Origin: Pseudomonadota bacterium
Lineage (GTDB): Bacteria; Pseudomonadota; Gammaproteobacteria; Burkholderiales; Burkholderiaceae_C
Reading direction: 5' to 3'
Assembly (NCBI GenBank): GCA_023415035.1
Contig: JAEZLX010000150.1
Span: 1 to 5,233, forward strand
Length of the DNA stretch: 5,233 nucleotides
Numbering within the stretch: position 1 is the stretch's first letter; each line of letters opens with the position of its first letter. Position numbers and translations under genes: made by a program. The notes beneath the pieces were generated by a model that was given only the letters and a program-made list of their open reading frames with translations, had not been told where the DNA came from and made no database searches. Positions 1 to 5,233 of this stretch are shown piece after piece.

Positions 1-362
1 TGCCAGCGGGCCCATTGGTAGGTCAGGTCGCGGCCAGAGGCGGTCGGCAGGCGGGACCACGCGACGACCCGGATGCCCGGGCTTTCCAGCTCGGTCTCGC
101 CGGGGTCGCTGCGCGTCAGGCGCAGCACCATCCCATCGAAGTCGATGGCGCTGACCTCGCCGGTCTGCTGCACGGCGTTCAGGTCGGTGATCCACTGCTC
201 CAGCGCGCTTTGCATGCGCAGCAGGGCATCCGCATGCCCGCGCGAGAGCGACTGCGTGCGCGCCATGCCGTCGATGCCGCGCCAGCTCATCAGGGCCAGC
301 ACCGCCAGGATGGCGATGGCCACCAGCACCTCGATCAGGGTGAAGCCGCGCGCGCGGGCCAT
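1..362 (-). CDS. gspJ: Type II secretion minor pseudopilin GspJ (5' part of gene, cut by window edge)
   Basis: The first 120 codons are visible; the frame is open to base 1 and the gene continues outside the window (family members are usually about 200 residues). The protein begins MARARGFTLIEVLVAIAILA, a class III prepilin signal: basic leader, cleavage after Gly6, N-methylated Phe7, Glu11 at +5, then a hydrophobic helix. The following MSWRGIDGM is typical of GspJ and separates it from the other pseudopilins. GspJ joins GspI, GspK and GspH in the tip complex that primes pseudopilus assembly; it is processed by the prepilin peptidase GspO and sits in the inner membrane before assembly. The ATG overlaps the gspI stop by one base (TGATG), with an AGGGG Shine-Dalgarno-like stretch 8 nt upstream, indicating translational coupling. 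The overlap and leader make the start secure. Confidence 0.92.
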   Translation of the reverse strand, partial: MARARGFTLIEVLVAIAILAVLALMSWRGIDGMARTQSLSRGHADALLRMQSALEQWITDLNAVQQTGEVSAIDFDGMVLRLTRSDPGETELESPGIRVVAWSRLPTASGRDLTYQWARW

Positions 363-733
363 CAGTAGCGCCCCTGGATGGTGGACAGGTTCACCAGACG
401 GTATCGCCGGCTGCCGTCACCGGTGTCCACCAGCGCATCGACACGGCGGAAGTTCGGGTTGGGCGTGGGACTCACCGACACCGTCACCTCGAACCTGCGG
501 CCACCCTGCTCGCAGTCGGACGAGCTGTCGCCCGTGGGCGGCAGCTGCCGCTGTAGCCGCAGCTGGGTCAGCGCGTTTTCCGCGCACAGCTGGGCCAGCC
601 AGACCTCGCCCTGGCGTTCGGCGCCGCGCATCAGCGCCGTGGTGGCCTGAGAACCCGCGGCCAGCGCCACGGCGACCACGGCCAGTGCCACCAGAATCTC
701 GATCAGCGTGAATCCGCCCAGACCGCGTCTCAT
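362..733 (-). CDS. gspI: Type II secretion minor pseudopilin GspI
   Basis: A complete 123-residue protein, the usual size for GspI. It starts MRRGLGGFTLIEILVALAVV: short basic leader, cleavage after Gly7, Phe8 as the mature N-terminus, Glu12 at +5, then one hydrophobic helix to about residue 30. The segment LAQLCAENALTQLRLQ (about 46-61) fits the conserved GspI helix region. Two cysteines (50 and 74) could form a periplasmic disulfide; that is inference. GspI is known to nucleate the GspI-GspJ-GspK tip complex of the pseudopilus. Its ATG overlaps the gspH stop as ATGA, and a good Shine-Dalgarno (GGAGG, 7 nt upstream) lies inside the gspH 3' end. It belongs to the same minus-strand operon as gspG, gspH and gspJ. 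Confidence 0.93.
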   Translation of the reverse strand: MRRGLGGFTLIEILVALAVVAVALAAGSQATTALMRGAERQGEVWLAQLCAENALTQLRLQRQLPPTGDSSSDCEQGGRRFEVTVSVSPTPNPNFRRVDALVDTGDGSRRYRLVNLSTIQGRY

Positions 734-1386
734 GGCCGCGCCTCCGTCCCGGCATCGGCCTCCGTCAAACCGAACGGACCGATACCGTCGGTGCCAATGC
801 GCAGCTCGCGTGCGCCCAGCCGCAGCGCCACCACCTGCCGGGGCAGCAGTGGCTCGGGTCCGAGCACCAGCGCGCCGGCGCCGGCAGGCGCCACGATGCG
901 GACCCGCAGCTGCGGGTCCAGCCAGAGTCGGTGACCGGCCAGGGATTCGGTGGAAACACCACGTTCGCTCACCCCCTCGAACGCGAAACCTTCCTCGTCG
1001 GGCTTCCAGCGCACGGCCACGCCAGTGGTGCGCGACTGCGCCCGGCCCGACTCGAGCACCGCCACCAGCCGCAGCGCCTCGCGGTCCAGCGCTGCTGCTC
1101 GGCTGTCGCGCAGGGCGAAGCTCACGCCCGTCGTCGCCAGCGCCACGATGGCCACCACGATCAGCAGCTCAAGCAACGTAAAGCCCCGCACTGCATCAGC
1201 GGCGGAGCGTGGGGGCACCGATCCCGCCGCAGGGCCGCCCCAAGGCGGGGTCAGCCCCCTCGGGGGGCTGAGGACCGCGGCTCCGGCCCTGCCTGCGCAG
1301 GGCCGGACGGGACGAAGAGGCAGCGACTCCGGCGATGCCGCGGCCTGCAAGGCGCGACCCGCGTCAGCGGCGGAGCGTGGGGGCAT
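730..1386 (-). CDS. gspH: Type II secretion minor pseudopilin GspH; start uncertain, possible long leader encoded by a repeat element
   Basis: The prepilin signal RGFTLLELLIVVAIVALA, followed by a stretch ending LVAVLESGRAQSRTTGVAVRW, identifies a GspH-type minor pseudopilin; position in the gspG-H-I-J order supports this. GspH sits near the pseudopilus tip. The start is unclear. The ATG at 1386, 3 nt after the gspG stop and so suited to translational coupling, gives 218 residues with a 68-residue leader (cleavage after Gly68, Glu73 at +5). Residues 1-65 are then encoded by a GC-rich palindromic repeat. In-frame GTG codons at 1218 and 1191 would give ordinary leaders; the one at 1191 yields MRGFTLLE and a 153-residue protein, normal for GspH. 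No clear Shine-Dalgarno precedes either GTG. I list the ATG because it has the only plausible initiation context, but prefer no start strongly. The mature protein is the same for all three. Confidence 0.88.
   Translation of the reverse strand: MPPRSAADAGRALQAAASPESLPLRPVRPCAGRAGAAVLSPPRGLTPPWGGPAAGSVPPRSAADAVRGFTLLELLIVVAIVALATTGVSFALRDSRAAALDREALRLVAVLESGRAQSRTTGVAVRWKPDEEGFAFEGVSERGVSTESLAGHRLWLDPQLRVRIVAPAGAGALVLGPEPLLPRQVVALRLGARELRIGTDGIGPFGLTEADAGTEARP
1251..1271. repeat. Perfect hairpin, 9-bp stem and 3-nt loop, inside the repeat element
   Basis: TCAGCCCCC and GGGGGCTGA pair perfectly around a TCG loop. It would form in the gspG-gspH transcript. No run of T follows on either strand, so it does not look like an intrinsic terminator; a role in mRNA stability or attenuation is possible. 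Confidence 0.75.
1283..1306. repeat. Perfect hairpin, 10-bp stem and 4-nt loop, inside the repeat element
   Basis: CCGGCCCTGC and GCAGGGCCGG are exact reverse complements around a CTGC loop. With the neighbouring hairpin at 1251-1271 it would form a very stable double stem-loop in RNA from the pseudopilin operon. No U-tract follows. Confidence 0.75.
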
Positions 1387-1389
1387 CGC

Positions 1390-1863
1390 TCACTGCCAGC
1401 TGCCGATGTCGGCATCCCGGCCCTCGCCACCGGGCTTGCCGTCGGCACCGAAGGACAGCACGTCCACCTCGCCGTGCACGCCCGGGTTGAGGTACTGGTA
1501 AGGCTGGTTCCACGGGTCCGAGGGCAGCTTGTCGAGGTAGGGGCGCCAGTTCGGCGGCACCGGGCTGGCCGCCGGCTTGATCACCAGCGCGCGCAGGCCC
1601 TGCTCGGCGGTGGGATAGCGCTGGTTGTCCAGCCGGTACATCTTCAGCGCCTGCATCAGGTTGTTCACGTCGGTGCGGGCAGCGGTCACGCGGGCGTCGT
1701 CGGCGCGGTCGAGCACGTTGGGCACGATCAGCGCGGCCAGCACGCCGATGATCACCAGCACCACCATCAGTTCGATCAGGGTGAAGCCGGCCCGGCGCCG
1801 CAGGGCGTTCAGACGCTGTTCGCGGATCGCGGGGGCTGTGGACAGCGGAGTGGCAGCAGACAT
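1390..1863 (-). CDS. gspG: Type II secretion major pseudopilin GspG
   Basis: A complete 157-residue protein forming the main shaft subunit of the T2SS pseudopilus. The prepilin signal RRRAGFTLIELMVVLVIIGV places cleavage after Gly26, with Phe27 as mature N-terminus and Glu31 at +5. The rest is highly typical of GspG: VPNVLDRADDARVTAARTD, then LMQALKMYRLDNQRYPTAEQ, LPSDPWNQPYQYLNPG and the C-terminal SFGADGKPGGEGRDADIGSW, which holds the calcium-binding loop known in this family. The chosen ATG has GGGAG about 12 nt upstream. In-frame ATG codons further upstream would lengthen an already long 26-residue leader and are less likely. It is the first gene of the minus-strand gspG-H-I-J operon and diverges from gspC. 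Major pseudopilin is normally needed in excess over the minor ones; the repeat element just downstream could help set that ratio (inference). Confidence 0.96.
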   Translation of the reverse strand: MSAATPLSTAPAIREQRLNALRRRAGFTLIELMVVLVIIGVLAALIVPNVLDRADDARVTAARTDVNNLMQALKMYRLDNQRYPTAEQGLRALVIKPAASPVPPNWRPYLDKLPSDPWNQPYQYLNPGVHGEVDVLSFGADGKPGGEGRDADIGSWQ

Positions 1864-1956
1864 GGACAAGTGGTTCTCCCGGGGCGTGGTGTCCGGTGCA
1901 CCGGCGAAGCCCCATTGCATGATGGTCATGGACAGTCGGTCGATCATAATCCCCGC
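1864..1956. promoter_or_regulatory. Divergent promoter region between gspG and gspC
   Basis: This 93-bp gap separates the divergent gspG and gspC starts, so both promoters should lie in or near it. Two good -10 candidates overlap on opposite strands: CATAAT at 1945-1950 for gspC (5 of 6 to consensus; weak TGGTCA -35 at 1923-1928, 16-bp spacing) and TATGAT, reading leftward across 1948-1943, for gspG (5 of 6, no good -35 seen). If the gspC hexamer is used, transcription would begin at or next to the gspC ATG. GTGCACCGG and nearby GC-rich sequence gave no operator I recognise. Promoter calls are by eye and tentative. Confidence 0.4.
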
Positions 1957-2418
1957 ATGCGCTTGCAGACACATACCGCATCCCGTGCTGCGCCGGCCAC
2001 CAGGACAGGAGGCCGGGTACCCCTCTGGGCCGCCGGTCTGGCCTGGCTGGCCGCCGGTGCGGCACTGGTCTGGTGGGTGTTGATGCTCCTGGCGGACACG
2101 CCATGGCAACCTGTGCCGGCGGCGACGGGCACCTCGGTGCAGGCGGATCCGTCTTCCGTGGCCAGAGCGCTCGGGCACGACGACCGTCCGGACGCATCCG
2201 GGCAGATGGTCCAGACCTCCGGGCGGCTCGTGCTGGCCGGGGTCGTGGCGCAGCCGGGCGGGCAGGGGGCTGCCCTCATCTCGGTCAACGGCCAACCGCC
2301 ACGTCCTTTCCTCGTGGGGGCTGCCGTGGGTGACGGCTGGGTGCTCCACGCCGTCGGGCGCCGCGATGCCCGGCTCAGGTCCGAAGACGGCGAACTAGAG
2401 CTTGAGATCCAGCGCTGA
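1957..2418 (+). CDS. gspC: Type II secretion inner-membrane protein GspC (short form without PDZ domain)
   Basis: A 153-residue bitopic inner-membrane protein. A short basic cytoplasmic tail (1-20) is followed by one transmembrane segment (about 23-46, ending WWVLMLL), a Pro/Ala-rich periplasmic linker (about 50-85), and a homology-region domain (about 89-142) including GRLVLAGVVA, ALISVNGQPPRPFLVG and WVLHAVGRRDARL. That domain is known to contact the N0 domain of the secretin GspD, tying the assembly platform to the outer membrane. The frame ends soon after it, so the PDZ or coiled-coil tail of longer GspC proteins is missing; short forms occur in other proteobacteria. No Shine-Dalgarno precedes the ATG. 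The gene is divergent from gspG and its last 24 bp overlap the 3' end of cobT. I rely on topology, the domain pattern and T2SS context; pairwise likeness to GspC is modest. Confidence 0.82.
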   Translation: MRLQTHTASRAAPATRTGGRVPLWAAGLAWLAAGAALVWWVLMLLADTPWQPVPAATGTSVQADPSSVARALGHDDRPDASGQMVQTSGRLVLAGVVAQPGGQGAALISVNGQPPRPFLVGAAVGDGWVLHAVGRRDARLRSEDGELELEIQR

Positions 2419-3444
2419 GCGGATCAGGGGCCAGGCCAGCAGGGCACCCACGCCCTGACCCATGCGCAGCTCCATGTCGAGCAGGGGGCGGTCCTGCAAA
2501 TGGATCATGAGCAGCCGGTGCCCAGGGTCGGCGCTCAGGTGCGAGTACACCAGGTAATCCGCGACCGTCGGAGCCAGCCCGCGCGCGACCAGGGCTGCAG
2601 CAGCGGCCACGAATCCGTCGACGATCACCAGGCGCCCTTCGCTGGCGGCCTGGATCATCGCGCCCGCCATCATGGCCACATCGAACCCGCCCATGGCCAC
2701 CATCGCGTCGAACGGCGTGACGGCCTTGCGATGGCGCGCCGTGACGCCAAACAGGCGCTCCAGCCGCTGCTTCTGCGTGTTTTCGCTCCAGTCCGGGTGA
2801 TGCCCGCAGGCATCCGCCAGGGGCACGCCGCACAGGCGCGAGAGCAGGAGGATGGCCGAGGCGCGGCTGGCCGCGCTGGCTTCGCCGATCAGCACCGTAT
2901 TGCCCGGCAGGAGGTGGACCACATCCATGCCGGCCCGCAGGGCCGAGACCGCCTGTTCCGCCGACATGGCGGGGCGCAGCAGCATGTTGCGCGTGCCAAA
3001 GCCGATCTTGCGGGTGAGCAGGGTGACCTGGGCCTGCGGGTCCGATGGTGGCGTCAGCGGCACCGCCACGCCGGCGTCCACCACCGTCAGCCTGATGCCA
3101 TGGCCGCGCGCCATGCGCAGCACGGGGGAGTCCGGTGCCAGCATCGCCTCCACCAGGCGGCGCGTGGCTTCGGGTCCGAACTGCGCGATTTCCTCGTCGG
3201 CGATGCCGTGATCGGCCGCAAAGACCACCAGCTGGGGCTGATCGATGCCCGGCCGCTGCAGCACATCCATGCGCGTGATGGCGGCCAGTCGATCCGACAG
3301 CGGGGCCATCCGGCCCCACGTCACGTCATGGATTCCGGCTGACTCCGCGGAACGCGCCACCGGCTTCACGGCTGGCAGAAAGAGTCCATACTGCGCCAGG
3401 GCGGCGGCGGATGTGTCGGCGACCGTGGCAGCAGCAGGGATCAT
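2395..3444 (-). CDS. cobT: CobT-family protein (nicotinate-nucleotide:dimethylbenzimidazole phosphoribosyltransferase-like), divergent active site
   Basis: This 349-residue protein matches CobT in length and overall pattern. CobT transfers phosphoribose from nicotinate mononucleotide to 5,6-dimethylbenzimidazole, making alpha-ribazole phosphate for the lower ligand of cobalamin. Family signatures seen: FAADHGIADE (75-84), IGFGTRNM (147-154), VAMGGFDVAMMAGA (249-262), IVDGFVAAAAAL (274-285), SHLSADPGHR (301-310) and PLLDMELRMG (320-329). Several hallmarks are altered compared with Salmonella CobT as I remember it: the N-terminal KPPGSLGRLE motif is absent (HDVTWGRMAPL instead), the GE-x-G-x-x-NTT loop reads IGEASAASRAS (186-196, Glu188 kept), and the RLGEG motif carrying catalytic Glu317 reads RMGQG, with Gln330. 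Bases 2455-2457 confirm a CAG codon. It starts 21 bp after ilvA with no clear Shine-Dalgarno, so coupling to ilvA translation is plausible. No other cobamide gene is in view. Family membership is firm; the exact reaction is uncertain. Confidence 0.88.
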   Translation of the reverse strand: MIPAAATVADTSAAALAQYGLFLPAVKPVARSAESAGIHDVTWGRMAPLSDRLAAITRMDVLQRPGIDQPQLVVFAADHGIADEEIAQFGPEATRRLVEAMLAPDSPVLRMARGHGIRLTVVDAGVAVPLTPPSDPQAQVTLLTRKIGFGTRNMLLRPAMSAEQAVSALRAGMDVVHLLPGNTVLIGEASAASRASAILLLSRLCGVPLADACGHHPDWSENTQKQRLERLFGVTARHRKAVTPFDAMVAMGGFDVAMMAGAMIQAASEGRLVIVDGFVAAAAALVARGLAPTVADYLVYSHLSADPGHRLLMIHLQDRPLLDMELRMGQGVGALLAWPLIRSALDLKL

Positions 3445-3465
3445 GGCGGGGATGTCAGACGGCGA

Positions 3466-5058
<1,593 letters not shown>

Positions 5059-5233
5059 GGGGATTCCTTCCCTTGGGATGATACGGCGCAGCGCGTCGGC
5101 AAAAAAAAGGCTCTGTCACCTAATCGTGTTGTAGAAAGCCCGAATCCGGCCATCACATAGAGGAACTGGCCTTGACGCGCGGTCTGGATATGGCGTCTCG
5201 GAGGAACTCTCCAGGGGCGCGCACCCAGCCGGT
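5059..5233. other. ilvA upstream region; no gene supported
   Basis: The 175 bp before ilvA holds its ribosome binding site (5064-5069 on the minus strand), a possible -10 TATCAT (5083 to 5078, minus) and an A8 run at 5101-5108 (T8 in the ilvA direction). GAGGAACT occurs twice (5160-5167, 5201-5208), probably by chance. Short open frames reach the right edge on the minus strand, but none gives a recognisable protein, and no tRNA or riboswitch fold was evident. An upstream gene's end could lie in the last bases without being provable from this window. Confidence 0.5.
5078..5106 (-). promoter_or_regulatory. Tentative ilvA promoter
   Basis: TATCAT (5083-5078, minus strand) matches the -10 consensus at 5 of 6 positions. 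A 17-bp spacing places the -35 on the T8 tract, which is a poor -35 match, and there is no extended -10 TG. The implied transcript would start near 5071 and just include the Shine-Dalgarno. This is a by-eye prediction only. Confidence 0.25.

Larger units (their letters stand above)
1193..1390. repeat. GC-rich palindromic intergenic repeat element with terminal direct repeats, at the gspG/gspH junction
   Basis: Two direct copies of about 30 bp (1193-1222 and 1361-1390, 27 of 30 positions alike, including an uninterrupted identical 22-bp core at 1196-1217 and 1364-1385) lie 168 bp apart. Between them are two strong inverted repeats and a weaker one (CCGCC/GGCGG, 1235-1248). No other copy occurs in this window. 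From memory, GC-rich intergenic repeats with the core GCCCCCACGCTCCGCC and a CAGCCCCCTCGGGGGGCTG-type hairpin are abundant in Comamonadaceae genomes; that family link is recollection, not a search result. The 168-bp period is a multiple of three and holds no stop in the gspH frame. The outer copy reaches the last base of the gspG stop codon. Confidence 0.75.

Noticed and set aside
1251..1306. Intrinsic terminator between gspG and gspH
   Set aside because: The stems are strong but no T-tract follows on either strand, and gspH, gspI and gspJ lie downstream in the same direction.
1193..1390. CRISPR array
   Set aside because: Only two copies of the direct repeat exist, 168 bp apart, and the interval contains palindromes rather than spacers.
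931..1956. Upstream extension of the gspC frame from base 931
   Set aside because: This part runs antisense to gspH and gspG and gives a compositionally odd sequence; the transmembrane protein begins at the ATG at 1957.
1864..2349. Upstream extension of the gspG frame to an ATG at 2349
   Set aside because: It would run antisense through gspC and give a leader of nearly 190 residues; the ATG at 1863 has a Shine-Dalgarno and a reasonable leader.
2500..3342. 280-codon open frame antisense to cobT
   Set aside because: Low-complexity His/Arg/Gln-rich product and full overlap with the recognisable CobT protein mark it as a shadow frame.
5160..5208. Repeated GAGGAACT as a regulatory direct repeat
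   Set aside because: An 8-bp match about 41 bp apart with no wider similarity or known binding-site pattern is easily due to chance.

Overview
The window is GC-rich and tightly packed. It looks like a chromosomal segment from a betaproteobacterium of the order Burkholderiales, most likely a Comamonadaceae-type genome. This placement rests on recalled protein likeness (pseudopilins, IlvA) and on a GC-rich palindromic intergenic repeat of a kind I associate with that family. No database search was run.

Left part (1-2418) is part of a type II secretion system (T2SS) locus. On the minus strand, read from high to low coordinates, lie gspG (major pseudopilin), gspH, gspI and gspJ (minor pseudopilins; gspJ runs off the left edge). 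Junctions are tight: gspG and gspH are 3 nt apart if gspH starts at its first ATG, gspH/gspI overlap as ATGA, and gspI/gspJ overlap as TGATG. gspC, the inner-membrane component that links the assembly platform to the outer-membrane secretin, is transcribed the other way from a 93-bp divergent promoter region shared with gspG. These products build the periplasmic pseudopilus that pushes folded exoproteins through the secretin.

Right part (2395-5058) has two minus-strand metabolic genes. A cobT-family gene (lower-ligand base activation in cobamide synthesis) converges on gspC with a 24-bp overlap. Just upstream of it is a full-length biosynthetic ilvA (threonine ammonia-lyase, first step to isoleucine). 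The last ~175 bp is the ilvA 5' region, with no gene I can support.

I found no clearly new multi-gene system. Two things deserve attention. First, a ~200-bp palindromic element bounded by near-identical 30-bp direct repeats sits at the gspG/gspH junction; it keeps the reading frame open and may give GspH a leader of about 68 residues. Second, the CobT homologue lacks several hallmark motifs and has Gln where the family's catalytic Glu is expected, so its activity or substrate is in doubt. A possible leaderless gspC transcript is a weaker lead.
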